Notes under the pieces: model-generated
Database searches by the model: none
What the model saw: the letters and a program-made list of their open reading frames with translations, nothing else
Told to the model about the DNA's origin: nothing
Translations under genes and position numbers: made by a program
Shown here: piece by piece, positions 13,626 to 28,408 of the stretch
How positions within the stretch are numbered: the stretch's first letter is position 1
Layout of the letters: each line of letters opens with the position of its first letter
From: Paragordius varius
Taxonomy: Eukaryota > Nematomorpha
NCBI GenBank assembly: GCA_964247055.1
Contig: OZ176054.1
Coordinates: 10,478,001 to 10,542,000, forward strand
DNA: 64,000 bases
Reading direction: 5' to 3'

Positions 13626-16481
13626 TAGGGCGAAAAATCGATTTAAAAAATTATTTTTGTGGACTTTGTTTTTTTTGAAAAAAATGGCATTTTATGGGGG
13701 GAGCGGGTAAAAAGAGGGCCTAAAAAAGTGACTCGACTATGTTCGGCGCAATCTAAAATAAGTAAACAAAAATCATATTTGAAATTGAATGGGCCAACAC
13801 GTTCTCCAAAAAATTGACTTAACCCATTTTTCACACAGGGTGGGCCCAAACTGGGGACCTAATTCCAAAAAAGGGCGAAGCTATTGTCGGGGCATTCATT
13901 AATGATTAAATTTTTTCGATGTTTGGATTTGATTGGGTTCACCGGTTTTCCGGAAACAGATCACAAAGTTTGAAAAATCAGTTTTTAGCGGGTAGCTCCT
14001 TACCCGCCAGCTATCATCAAATAAACGGTAGACTAAAATTTTTGCCTTTTAACAGGGAATACGTGGAATCCATATAGAATTTTTACGGTCTCATACCTAT
14101 GGCGAAAAATCGATTTAAAAAATTATTTTTGTGGACTTTGTTTTTTGAAAAAAATGGCATTTTACGGGGGGAGCGGGTAAAAAGAGGACCTAAATCAAAA
14201 AAGTGACTCGACTATGTTCGGCGCAATCTAAAATAAGTAAACAAAAATCATATTTGAAATTGAATGGTCCAACACGTTCTCCAAAAAATTGACTTAACCC
14301 ATTTTTCACACAGGGTGGGCCCAAACTGGGGACCTAATTCCAAAAAAGGGCGAAGCTATTGTCGGGGCATTCATTAATGATTAAATTTTTTCGATGTTTG
14401 GATTTGATTGGGTTCACCGGTTTTCCGGAAACAGATCACAAAGTTATATGAAAAATCAGTTTTTAGCGGGTAGCTCCTTACCCGCCAGCTATCATCAAAT
14501 AAACGGTAGACTAAAATTTTTGCCTTTTAACAGGGAATACGTGGAATCCATATAGAATTTTTACGGTCTCATACCTAGGGCGAAAAATCGATTTAAAAAA
14601 TTATTTTTGTGGACATTGTTTTTTTTGAAAAAAATGGCATTTTATGGGGGGAGCGGGTAAAAAGAGGGCCTAAATCAAAAAAGTGACTCGACTATGTTCG
14701 GCGCAATCTAAAATAAGTAAACAAAAATCATATTTGAAATTGAATGGGCCAACACGTTCTCCAAAAAATTGACTTAACCCATTTTTCACACAGGGTGGGC
14801 CCAAACTGGGGACCTAATTCCAAAAAAGGGCGAAGCTATTGTCGGGGCATTCATTAATGATTAAATTTTTTCGATGTTTGGATTTGATTGGGTTCACCGG
14901 TTTTCCGGAAACAGATCACAAATTATATGAAAAATCAGTTTTTAGCGGGTAGCTCCTTACCCGCCAGCTATCATCAAATAAACGGTAGACTAAAATTTTT
15001 GCCTTTTAACAGGGAATACGTGGAATCCATATAGAATTTTTACGGTCTCATACCTAGGGCGAAAAATCGATTTAAAAAATTATTTTTGTGGACTTTGTTT
15101 TTTTTGAAAAAAATGGCATTTTATGGGGGGAGCGGGTAAAAAGAGGGCCTAAAAAAGTGACTCGACTATGTTCGGCGCAATCTAAAATAAGTAAACAAAA
15201 ATCATATTTGAAATTGAATGGGCCAACACGTTCTCCAAAAAATTGACTTAACCCATTTTTCACACAGGGTGGGCCCAAACTGGGGACCTAATTCCAAAAA
15301 AGGGCGAAGCTATTGTCGGGGCATTCATTAATGATTAAATTTTTTCGATGTTTGGATTTGATTGGGTTCACCGGTTTTCCGGAAACAGATCACAAAGTTT
15401 GAAAAATCAGTTTTTAGCGGGTAGCTCCTTACCCGCCAGCTATCATCAAATAAACGGTAGACTAAAATTTTTGCCTTTTAACAGGGAATACGTGGAATCC
15501 ATATAGAATTTTTACGGTCTCATACCTATGGCGAAAAATCGATTTAAAAAATTATTTTTGTGGACTTTGTTTTTTGAAAAAAATGGCATTTTACGGGGGG
15601 AGCGGGTAAAAAGAGGACCTAAATCAAAAAAGTGACTCGACTATGTTCGGCGCAATCTAAAATAAGTAAACAAAAATCATATTTGAAATTGAATGGTCCA
15701 ACACGTTCTCCAAAAAATTGACTTAACCCATTTTTCACACAGGGTGGGCCCAAACTGGGGACCTAATTCCAAAAAAGGGCGAAGCTATTGTCGGGGCATT
15801 CATTAATGATTAAATTTTTTCGATGTTTGGATTTGATTGGGTTCACCGGTTTTCCGGAAACAGATCACAAAGTTATATGAAAAATCAGTTTTTAGCGGGT
15901 AGCTCCTTACCCGCCAGCTATCATCAAATAAACGGTAGACTAAAATTTTTGCCTTTTAACAGGGAATACGTGGAATCCATATAGAATTTTTACGGTCTCA
16001 TACCTAGGGCGAAAAATCGATTTAAAAAATTATTTTTGTGGACTTTGTTTTTTTTGAAAAAAATGGCATTTTATGGGGGGAGCTAGTAAAAAGAGGGCCT
16101 AAATCAAAAAAGTGACTCGACTATGTTCGGCGCAATCTAAAATAAGTAAACAAAAATCATATTTGAAATTGAATGGGCCAACACGTTCTCCAAAAAATTG
16201 ACTTAACCCATTTTTCACACAGGGTGGGCCCAAACTGGGGACCTAATTCCAAAAAAGGGCGAAGCTATTGTCGGGGCATTCATTAATGATTAAATTTTTT
16301 CGATGTTTGGATTTGATTGGGTTCACCGGTTTTCCGGAAACAGATCACAAAGTTTGAAAAATCAGTTTTTATCGGGTAGCTCCTTACCCGCCAGCTATCA
16401 TCAAATAAACGGTAGACTAAAATTTTTGCCTTTTAACAGGGAATACGTGGAATCCATATAGAATTTTTACGGTCTCATACC
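13626..16481 (+). repeat. Tandem duplication of an A-type trimer, about 1430 bp each
   Basis: Units at 13626, 14098 and 14576 are repeated at 15055, 15527 and 16005. Both first units are short (472 bp), with gggcctaaaaaagtgact missing a few bases. Both second units begin tatggcg rather than tagggcg. These markers occur nowhere else that I saw. The two 68-codon minus-strand frames 1429 bp apart are a by-product of this duplication. Confidence 0.9.
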
Positions 16482-18871
16482 TAGGGCGAAAAATCGATTT
16501 AAAAAATTATTTTTGTGGACTTTGTTTTTTGAAAAAAATGGCATTTTACGGGGGGAGCGGGTAAAAAGAGGACCTAAATCAAAAAAGTGACTCGACTATG
16601 TTCGGCGCAATCTAAAATAAGTAAACAAAAATCATATTTGAAATTGAATGGTCCAACACGTTCTCCAAAAAATTGACTTAACCCATTTTTCACACGGGGT
16701 GGGCCCAAACTGGGGACCTAATTCCAAAAAAGGGCGAAGCTATTGTCGGGGCATTCATTAATGATTAAATTTTTTCGATGTTTGGATTTGATTGGGTTCA
16801 CCGGTTTTCCGGAAACAGATCACAAATTATATGAAAAATCAGTTTTTAGCGGGTAGCTCCTTACCCGCCAGCTATCATCAAATAAACGGTAGACTAAAAT
16901 GTTTGCCTTTTAACAGGGAATACGTGGAATCCATATAGAATTTTTACGGTCTCATACCTAGGGCGAAAAATCGATTTAAAAAATTATTTTTGTGGACTTT
17001 GTTTTTTTTGAAAAAAATGGCATTTTATGGGGGGAGCGGGTAAAAAGAGGGCCTAAATCAAAAAAGTGACTCGACTATGTTCGGCGCAATCTAAAATAAG
17101 TAAACAAAAATCATATTTGAAATTGAATGGTCCAACACGTTCTCCAAAAAATTGACTTAACCCATTTTTTACACAGGGTGGGCCCAAACTGGGGACCTAA
17201 TTCCAAAAAAGGGCGAAGCTATTGTCGGGGCATTCATTAATGATTAAATTTTTTCGATGTTTGGATTTGATTGGGTTCACCGGTTTTCCGGAAACAGATC
17301 ACAAAGTTATATGAAAAATCAGTTTTTAGCGGGTAGCTCCTTACCCGCCAGCTATCATCAAATAAACGGTAGACTAAAATTTTTGCCTTTTAACAGGGAA
17401 TACGTGGAATCCATATAGAATTTTTACGGTCTCATACCTAGGGCGAAAAATCGATTTAAAAAATTATTTTTGTGGACTTTGTTTTTTGAAAAAAATGGCA
17501 TTTTACGGGGGGAGCGGGTAAAAAGAGGACCTAAATCAAAAAAGTGACTCGACTATGTTCGGCGCAATCTAAAATAAGTAAACAAAAATCATATTTGAAA
17601 TTGAATGGGCCAACACGTTCTCCAAAAAATTGACTTAACCCATTTTTCACACGGGGTGGGCCCAAACTGGGGACCTAATTCCAAAAAAGGGCGAAGCTAT
17701 TGTCGGGGCATTCATTAATGATTAAATTTTTTCGATGTTTGGATTTGATTGGGTTCACCGGTTTTCCGGAAACAGATCACAAAGTTATATGAAAAATCAG
17801 TTTTTAGCGGGTAGCTCCTTACCCGCCAGCTATCATCAAATAAACGGTAGACTAAAATTTTTGCCTTTTAACAGGGAATACGTGGAATCCATATAGAATT
17901 TTTACGGTCTCATACCTAGGGCGAAAAATCGATTTAAAAAATTATTTTTGTGGACTTTGTTTTTTGAAAAAAATGGCATTTTACGGGGGGAGCGGGTAAA
18001 AAGAGGACCTAAATCAAAAAAGTGACTCGACTATGTTCGGCGCAATCTAAAATAAGTAAACAAAAATCATATTTGAAATTGAATGGTCCAACACGTTCTC
18101 CAAAAAATTGACTTAACCCATTTTTCACACGGGGTGGGCACAAACTGGGGACCTAATTCCAAAAAAGGGCGAAGCTATTGTCGGGGCATTCATTAATGAT
18201 TAAATTTTTTCGATGTTTGGATTTGATTGGGTTCACCGGTTTTCCGGAAACAGATCACAAAGTTATATGAAAAATCAGTTTTTAGCGGGTAGCTCCTTAC
18301 CCGCCAGCTATCATCAAATAAACGGTAGACTAAAATTTTTGCCTTTTAACAGGGAATACGTGGAATCCATATAGAATTTTTACGGTCTCATACCTAGGGC
18401 GAAAAATCGATTTAAAAAATTATTTTTGTGGACTTTGTTTTTTGAAAAAAATGGCATTTTACGGGGGGAGCGGGTAAAAAGAGGACCTAAATCAAAAAAG
18501 TGACTCGACTATGTTCGGCGCAATCTAAAATAAGTAAACAAAAATCATATTTGAAATTGAATGGTCCAACACGTTCTCCAAAAAATTGACTTAACCCATT
18601 TTTCACACGGGGTGGGCCCAAACTGGGGACCTAATTCCAAAAAAGGGCGAAGCTATTGTCGGGGCATTCATTAATGATTAAATTTTTTCGATGTTTGGAT
18701 TTGATTGGGTTCACCGGTTTTCCGGAAACAGATCACAAATTATATGAAAAATCAGTTTTTAGCGGGTAGCTCCTTACCCGCCAGCTATCATCAAATAAAC
18801 GGTAGACTAAAATTTTTGCCTTTTAACAGGGAATACGTGGAATCCATATAGAATTTTTACGGTCTCATACC

Positions 18872-21727
18872 TAGGGCGAAAAATCGATTTAAAAAATTAT
18901 TTTTGTGGACTTTGTTTTTTGAAAAAAATGGCATTTTACGGGGGGAGCGGGTAAAAAGAGGACCTAAATCAAAAAAGTGACTCGACTATGTTCGGCGCAA
19001 TCTAAAATAAGTAAACAAAAATCATATTTGAAATTGAATGGTCCAACACGTTCTCCAAAAAATTGACTTAACCCATTTTTCACACGGGGTGGGCCCAAAC
19101 TGGGGACCTAATTCCAAAAAAGGGCGAAGCTATTGTCGGGGCATTCATTAATGATTAAATTTTTTCGATGTTTGGATTTGATTGGGTTCACCGGTTTTCA
19201 GGAAACAGATCACAAAGTTTGAAAAATCAGTTTTTAGCGGGTAGCTCCTTACCCGCCAGCTATCATCAAATAAACGGTAGACTAAAATTTTTGCCTTTTA
19301 ACAGGGAATACGTGGAATCCATATAGAATTTTTACGTTCTCATACCTAGGGCGAAAAATCGATTTAAAAAATTATTTTTGTGGACTTTGTTTTTTGAAAA
19401 AAATGGCATTTTACGGGGGGAGCGGGTAAAAAGAGGACCTAAATCAAAAAAGTGACTCGACTATGTTCGGCGCAATCTAAAATAAGTAAACAAAAATCAT
19501 ATTTGAAATTGAATGGTCCAACACGTTCTCCAAAAAATTGACTTAACCCATTTTTCACACGGGGTGGGCCCAAACTGGGGACCTAATTCCAAAAAAGGGC
19601 GAAGCTATTGTCGGGGCATTCATTAATGATTAAATTTTTTCGATGTTTGGATTTGATTGGGTTCACCGGTTTTCCGGAAACAGATCACAAATTATATGAA
19701 AAATCAGTTTTTAGCGGGTAGCTCCTTACCCGCCAGCTATCATCAAATAAACGGTAGACTAAAATTTTTGCCTTTTAACAGGGAATACGTGGAATCCATA
19801 TAGAATTTTTACGGTCTCATACCTAGGGCGAAAAATCGATTTAAAAAATTATTTTTGTGGACTTTGTTTTTTGAAAAAAATGGCATTTTACGGGGGGAGC
19901 GGGTAAAAAGAGGACCTAAATCAAAAAAGTGACTCGACTATGTTCGGCGCAATCTAAAATAAGTAAACAAAAATCATATTTGAAATTGAATGGTCCAACA
20001 CGTTCTCCAAAAAATTGACTTAACCCATTTTTCACACGGGGTGGGCCCAAACTGGGGACCTAATTCCAAAAAAGGGCGAAGCTATTGTCGGGGCATTCAT
20101 TAATGATTAAATTTTTTCGATGTTTGGATTTGATTGGGTTCACCGGTTTTCAGGAAACAGATCACAAAGTTTGAAAAATCAGTTTTTAGCGGGTAGCTCC
20201 TTACCCGCCAGCTATCATCAAATAAACGGTAGACTAAAATTTTTGCCTTTTAACAGGGAATACGTGGAATCCATATAGAATTTTTACGTTCTCATACCTA
20301 GGGCGAAAAATCGATTTAAAAAATTATTTTTGTGGACTTTGTTTTTTGAAAAAAATGGCATTTTACGGGGGGAGCGGGTAAAAAGAGGACCTAAATCAAA
20401 AAAGTGACTCGACTATGTTCGGCGCAATCTAAAATAAGTAAACAAAAATCATATTTGAAATTGAATGGTCCAACACGTTCTCCAAAAAATTGACTTAACC
20501 CATTTTTCACACGGGGTGGGCCCAAACTGGGGACCTAATTCCAAAAAAGGGCGAAGCTATTGTCGGGGCATTCATTAATGATTAAATTTTTTCGATGTTT
20601 GGATTTGATTGGGTTCACCGGTTTTCCGGAAACAGATCACAAATTATATGAAAAATCAGTTTTTAGCGGGTAGCTCCTTACCCGCCAGCTATCATCAAAT
20701 AAACGGTAGACTAAAATTTTTGCCTTTTAACAGGGAATACGTGGAATCCATATAGAATTTTTACGGTCTCATACCTAGGGCGAAAAATCGATTTAAAAAA
20801 TTATTTTTGTGGACTTTGTTTTTTGAAAAAAATGGCATTTTACGGGGGGAGCGGGTAAAAAGAGGACCTAAATCAAAAAAGTGACTCGACTATGTTCGGC
20901 GCAATCTAAAATAAGTAAACAAAAATCATATTTGAAATTGAATGGTCCAACACGTTCTCCAAAAAATTGACTTAACCCATTTTTCACACGGGGTGGGCCC
21001 AAACTGGGGACCTAATTCCAAAAAAGGGCGAAGCTATTGTCGGGGCATTCATTAATGATTAAATTTTTTCGATGTTTGGATTTGATTGGGTTCACCGGTT
21101 TTCAGGAAACAGATCACAAAGTTTGAAAAATCAGTTTTTAGCGGGTAGCTCCTTACCCGCCAGCTATCATCAAATAAACGGTAGACTAAAATTTTTGCCT
21201 TTTAACAGGGAATACGTGGAATCCATATAGAATTTTTACGTTCTCATACCTAGGGCGAAAAATCGATTTAAAAAATTATTTTTGTGGACTTTGTTTTTTG
21301 AAAAAAATGGCATTTTACGGGGGGAGCGGGTAAAAAGAGGACCTAAATCAAAAAAGTGACTCGACTATGTTCGGCGCAATCTAAAATAAGTAAACAAAAA
21401 TCATATTTGAAATTGAATGGTCCAACACGTTCTCCAAAAAATTGACTTAACCCATTTTTCACACGGGGTGGGCCCAAACTGGGGACCTAATTCCAAAAAA
21501 GGGCGAAGCTATTGTCGGGGCATTCATTAATGATTAAATTTTTTCGATGTTTGGATTTGATTGGGTTCACCGGTTTTCCGGAAACAGATCACAAATTATA
21601 TGAAAAATCAGTTTTTAGCGGGTAGCTCCTTACCCGCCAGCTATCATCAAATAAACGGTAGACTAAAATTTTTGCCTTTTAACAGGGAATACGTGGAATC
21701 CATATAGAATTTTTACGGTCTCATACC
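18872..21727 (+). repeat. Three tandem A-A' dimers of 952 bp
   Basis: Units starting at 18872, 19824 and 20776 each carry ggttttcaggaaacag and aaagtttg, followed by the acgttctc edge. The units between them (19347, 20299, 21251) carry ttttccggaaac, aaattatatg and acggtctc. The period is exactly 952 bp. A further ttttcagg unit lies at 22680-23154. Confidence 0.9.
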
Positions 21728-24700
21728 TAGGGCGAAAAATCGATTTAAAAAATTATTTTTGTGGACTTTGTTTTTTGAAAAAAATGGCATTTTACGGGGG
21801 GAGCGGGTAAAAAGAGGACCTAAATCAAAAAAGTGACTCGACTATGTTCGGCGCAATCTAAAATAAGTAAACAAAAATCATATTTGAAATTGAATGGTCC
21901 AACACGTTCTCCAAAAAATTGACTTAACCCATTTTTCACACGGGGTGGGCCCAAACTGGGGACCTAATTCCAAAAAAGGGCGAAGCTATTGTCGGGGCAT
22001 TCATTAATGATTAAATTTTTTCGATGTTTGGATTTGATTGGGTTCACCGGTTTTCCGGAAACAGATCACAAATTATATGAAAAATCAGTTTTTAGCGGGT
22101 AGCTCCTTACCCGCCAGCTATCATCAAATAAACGGTAGACTAAAATTTTTGCCTTTTAACAGGGAATACGTGGAATCCATATAGAATTTTTACGGTCTCA
22201 TACCTAGGGCGAAAAATCGATTTAAAAAATTATTTTTGTGGACTTTGTTTTTTGAAAAAAATGGCATTTTACGGGGGGAGCGGGTAAAAAGAGGACCTAA
22301 ATCAAAAAAGTGACTCGACTATGTTCGGCGCAATCTAAAATAAGTAAACAAAAATCATATTTGAAATTGAATGGTCCAACACGTTCTCCAAAAAATTGAC
22401 TTAACCCATTTTTCACACAGGGTGGGCCCAAACTGGGGACCTAATTCCAAAAAAGGGCGAAGCTATTGTCGAGGCATTCATTAATGATTAAATTTTTTCG
22501 ATGTTTGGATTTGATTGGGTTCACCGGTTTTCCGGAAACAGATCACAAAGTTTGAAAAATCAGTTTTTAGCGGGTAGCTCCTTACCCGCCAGCTATCATC
22601 AAATAAACGGTAGACTAAAATTTTTGCCTTTTAACAGGGAATACGTGGAATCCATATAGAATTTTTACGGTCTCATACCTAGGGCGAAAAATCGATTTAA
22701 AAAATTATTTTTGTGGACTTTGTTTTTTGAAAAAAATGGCATTTTACGGGGGGAGCGGGTAAAAAGAGGACCTAAATCAAAAAAGTGACTCGACTATGTT
22801 CGGCGCAATCTAAAATAAGTAAACAAAAATCATATTTGAAATTGAATGGTCCAACACGTTCTCCAAAAAATTGACTTAACCCATTTTTCACACGGGGTAG
22901 GCCCAAACTGGGGACCTAATTCCAAAAAAGGGCGAAGCTATTGTCGGGGCATTCATTAATGATTAAATTTTTTCGATGTTTGGATTTGATTGGGTTCACC
23001 GGTTTTCAGGAAACAGATCACAAAGTTTGAAAAATCAGTTTTTAGCGGGTAGCTCCTTACCCGCCAGCTATCATCAAATAAACGGTAGACTAAAATTTTT
23101 GCCTTTTAACAGGGAATACGTGGAATCCATATAGAATTTTTACGGTCTCATACCTAGGGCGAAAAATCGATTTAAAAAATTATTTTTGTGGACTTTGTTT
23201 TTTGAAAAAAATGGCATTTTATGGGGGGAGCGGGTAAAAAGAGGGCCTAAATCAAAAAAGTGACTCGACTATGTTCGGCGCAATCTAAAATAAGTAAACA
23301 AAAATCATATTTGAAATTGAATGGGCCAACACGTTCTCCAAAAAATTGACTTAACCCATTTTTCACACAGGGTGGGCCCAAACTGGGGACCTAATTCCAA
23401 AAAAGGGCGAAGCTATTGTCGGGGCATTCATTAATGATTAAATTTTTTCGATGTTTGGATTTGATTGGGTTCACCGGTTTTCCGGAAACAGATCACAAAG
23501 TTTGAAAAATCAGTTTTTAGCGGGTAGCTCCTTACCCGCCAGCTATCATCAAATAAACGGTAGACTAAAATTTTTGCCTTTTAACAGGGAATACGTGGAA
23601 TCCATATAGAATTTTTACGGTCTCATACCTAGGGCGAAAAATCGATTTAAAAAATTATTTTTGTGGACTTTGTTTTTTGAAAAAAATGGCATTTTACGGG
23701 GGGAGCGGGTAAAAAGAGGACCTAAATCAAAAAAGTGACTCGACTATGTTCGGCGCAATCTAAAATAAGTAAACAAAAATCATATTTGAAATTGAATGGT
23801 CCAACACGTTCTCCAAAAAATTGACTTAACCCATTTTTCACACAGGGTGGGCCCAAACTGGGGACCTAATTCCAAAAAAGGGCGAAGCTATTGTCGGGGC
23901 ATTCATTAATGATTAAATTTTTTCGATGTTTGGATTTGATTGGGTTCACCGGTTTTCCGGAAACAGATCACAAAGTTATATGAAAAATCAGTTTTTAGCG
24001 GGTAGCTCCTTACCCGCCAGCTATCATCAAATAAACGGTAGACTAAAATTTTTGCCTTTTAACAGGGAATACGTGGAATCCATATAGAATTTTTACGGTC
24101 TCATACCTAGGGCGAAAAATCGATTTAAAAAATTATTTTTGTGGACTTTGTTTTTTTTGAAAAAAATGGCATTTTACGGGGGGAGCGGGTAAAAAGAGGG
24201 CCTAAATCAAAAAAGTGACTCGACTATGTTCGGCGCAATCTAAAATAAGTAAACAAAAATCATATTTGAAATTGAATGGTCCAACACGTTCTCTAAAAAT
24301 TGACTTAACCCATTTTTCACACGGGGTGGGCCCAAACTGGGGACCTAATTCCAAAAAAGGGCGAAGCTATTGTCGGGGCATTCATTAATGATTAAATTTT
24401 TTCGATGTTTGGATTTGATTGGGTTCACCGGTTTTCCGGAAACAGATCACAAATTATATGAGAAATCAGTTTTTAACGGGAAGCTCCTTACCCGCCAGCT
24501 ATCATCAAATAAACGGTAGACTAAAATTTTTGCCTTTTAACAGGGAATACGTGGTATCCATATAGAATTTTTACGTTCTCATACCTAGGGCGAAAAATCG
24601 ATTTAAAAAATTATTTTTGTGGACTTTGTTTTTTTTGAAAAAAATGGCATTTTACGGGGGGAGCGGGTAAAAAGAGGGCCTAAATCAAAAAAGTGACTCG

Positions 24701-26977
24701 ACTATGTTCGGCGCAATCTAAAATAAGTAAACAAAAATCATATTTGAAATTGAATGGTCCAACACGTTCTCCAAAAAATTGACTTAACCCATTTTTCACA
24801 CAGGGTGGGCCCAAACTGGGGACCTAATTCCAAAAAAGGGCGAAGCTATTGTCGGGGCATTCATTAATGATTAAATTTTTTCGATGTTTGGATTTGATTG
24901 GGTTCACCGGTTTTCCGGAAACAGATCACAAAGTTATATGAAAAATCAGTTTTTAGCGGGTAGCTCCTTACCCGCCAGCTATCATCAAATAAACGGTAGA
25001 CTAAAATTTTTGCCTTTTAACAGGGAATACGTGGAATCCATATAGAATTTTTACGGTCTCATACCTAGGGCGAAAAATCGATTTAAAAAATTATTTTTGT
25101 GGACTTTGTTTTTTGAAAAAAATGGCATTTTACGGGGGGAGCGGGTAAAAAGAGGACCTAAATCAAAAAAGTGACTCGACTATGTTCGGCGCAATCTAAA
25201 ATAAGTAAACAAAAATCATATTTGAAATTGAATGGTCCAACACGTTCTCCAAAAAATTGACTTAACCCATTTTTCACACAGGGTGGGCCCAAACTGGGGA
25301 CCTAATTCCAAAAAAGGGCGAAGCTATTGTCGGGGCATTCATTAATGATTAAATTTTTTCGATGTTTGGATTTGATTGGGTTCACCGGTTTTCCGGAAAC
25401 AGATCACAAAGTTATATGAAAAATCAGTTTTTAGCGGGTAGCTCCTTACCCGCCAGCTATCATCAAATAAACGGTAGACTAAAATTTTTGCCTTTTAACA
25501 GGGAATACGTGGAATCCATATAGAATTTTTACGGTCTCATACCTAGGGCGAAAAATCGATTTAAAAAATTATTTTTGTGGACTTTGTTTTTTTTGAAAAA
25601 AATGGCATTTTACGGGGGGAGCGGGTAAAAAGAGGGCCTAAATCAAAAAAGTGACTCGACTATGTTCGGCGCAATCTAAAATAAGTAAACAAAAATCATA
25701 TTTGAAATTGAATGGTCCAACACGTTCTCTAAAAATTGACTTAACCCATTTTTCACACGGGGTGGGCCCAAACTGGGGACCTAATTCCAAAAAAGGGCGA
25801 AGCTATTGTCGGGGCATTCATTAATGATTAAATTTTTTCGATGTTTGGATTTGATTGGGTTCACCGGTTTTCCGGAAACAGATCACAAATTATATGAGAA
25901 ATCAGTTTTTAACGGGAAGCTCCTTACCCGCCAGCTATCATCAAATAAACGGTAGACTAAAATTTTTGCCTTTTAACAGGGAATACGTGGTATCCATATA
26001 GAATTTTTACGTTCTCATACCTAGGGCGAAAAATCGATTTAAAAAATTATTTTTGTGGACTTTGTTTTTTTTGAAAAAAATGGCATTTTACGGGGGGAGC
26101 GGGTAAAAAGAGGGCCTAAATCAAAAAAGTGACTCGACTATGTTCGGCGCAATCTAAAATAAGTAAACAAAAATCATATTTGAAATTGAATGGTCCAACA
26201 CGTTCTCCAAAAAATTGACTTAACCCATTTTTCACACAGGGTGGGCCCAAACTGGGGACCTAATTCCAAAAAAGGGCGAAGCTATTGTCGGGGCATTCAT
26301 TAATGATTAAATTTTTTCGATGTTTGGATTTGATTGGGTTCACCGGTTTTCCGGAAACAGATCACAAAGTTATATGAAAAATCAGTTTTTAGCGGGTAGC
26401 TCCTTACCCGCCAGCTATCATCAAATAAACGGTAGACTAAAATTTTTGCCTTTTAACAGGGAATACGTGGAATCCATATAGAATTTTTACGGTCTCATAC
26501 CTAGGGCGAAAAATCGATTTAAAAAATTATTTTTGTGGACTTTGTTTTTTGAAAAAAATGGCATTTTACGGGGGGAGCGGGTAAAAAGAGGACCTAAATC
26601 AAAAAAGTGACTCGACTATGTTCGGCGCAATCTAAAATAAGTAAACAAAAATCATATTTGAAATTGAATGGTCCAACACGTTCTCTAAAAATTGACTTAA
26701 CCCATTTTTCACACGGGGTGGGCCCAAACTGGGGACCTAATTCCAAAAAAGGGCGAAGCTATTGTCGGGGCATTCATTAATGATTAAATTTTTTCGATGT
26801 TTGGATTTGATTGGGTTCACCGGTTTTCCGGAAACAGATCACAAATTATATGAGAAATCAGTTTTTAACGGGAAGCTCCTTACCCGCCAGCTATCATCAA
26901 ATAAACGGTAGACTAAAATTTTTGCCTTTTAACAGGGAATACGTGGAATCCATATAGAATTTTTACGTTCTCATACC

Positions 26978-28408
26978 TAGGGCGAAAAATCGATTTAAAA
27001 AATTATTTTTGTGGACTTTGTTTTTTTTGAAAAAAATGGCATTTTACGGGGGGAGCGGGTAAAAAGAGGGCCTAAATCAAAAAAGTGACTCGACTATGTT
27101 CGGCGCAATCTAAAATAAGTAAACAAAAATCATATTTGAAATTGAATGGTCCAACACGTTCTCCAAAAAATTGACTTAACCCATTTTTCACACAGGGTGG
27201 GCCCAAACTGGGGACCTAATTCCAAAAAAGGGCGAAGCTATTGTCGGGGCATTCATTAATGATTAAATTTTTTCGATGTTTGGATTTGATTGGGTTCACC
27301 GGTTTTCCGGAAACAGATCACAAAGTTTGAAAAATCAGTTTTTAGCGGGTAGCTCCTTACCCGCCAGCTATCATCAAATAAACGGTAGACTAAAATTTTT
27401 GCCTTTTAACAGGGAATACGTGGAATCCATATAGAATTTTTACGGTCTCATACCTTGGGCGAAAAATCGATTTAAAAAATTATTTTTGTGGACTTTGTTT
27501 TTTGAAAAAAATGGCATTTTACGGGGGGAGCGGGTAAAAAGAGGACCTAAATCAAAAAAGTGACTCGACTATGTTCGGCGCAATCTAAAATAAGTAAACA
27601 AAAATCATATTTGAAATTGAATGGTCCAACACGTTCTCCAAAAAATTGACTTAACCCATTTTTCACACAGGGTGGGCCCAAACTGGGGACCTAATTCCAA
27701 AAAAGGGCGAAGCTATTGTCGGGGCATTCATTAATGATTAAATTTTTTCGATGTTTGGATTTGATTGGGTTCACCGGTTTTCCGGAAACAGATCACAAAG
27801 TTATATGAAAAATCAGTTTTTAGCGGGTAGCTCCTTATCCGCCAGCTATCATCAAATAAACGGTAGACTAAAATTTTTGCCTTTTAACAGGGAATACGTG
27901 GAATCCATATAGAATTTTTACGGTCTCATACCTAGGGCGAAAAATCGATTTAAAAAATTATTTTTGTGGACTTTGTTTTTTGAAAAAAATGGCATTTTAC
28001 GGGGGGAGCGGGTAAAAAGAGGACCTAAATCAAAAAAGTGACTCGACTATGTTCGGCGCAATCTAAAATAAGTAAACAAAAATCATATTTGAAATTGAAT
28101 GGTCCAACACGTTCTCTAAAAATTGACTTAACCCATTTTTCACACGGGGTGGGCCCAAACTGGGGACCTAATTCCAAAAAAGGGCGAAGCTATTGTCGGG
28201 GCATTCATTAATGATTAAATTTTTTCGATGTTTGGATTTGATTGGGTTCACCGGTTTTCCGGAAACAGATCACAAATTATATGAGAAATCAGTTTTTAAC
28301 GGGAAGCTCCTTACCCGCCAGCTATCATCAAATAAACGGTAGACTAAAATTTTTGCCTTTTAACAGGGAATACGTGGAATCCATATAGAATTTTTACGTT
28401 CTCATACC
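26978..28408 (+). repeat. Three-unit segment copied 13 units downstream
   Basis: The order here is: a unit ending taccttgggcg (27455), a unit with ctccttatccgcc, then a ctctaaaa unit. The same order appears again at 33191-34619. The displacement is about 6.21 kb, or 13 units. Confidence 0.85.

Noticed and set aside
13643-15278. Two identical 68-codon minus-strand frames
   Set aside because: They exist only because of a small deletion in two duplicated satellite units. The copies reflect the trimer duplication.
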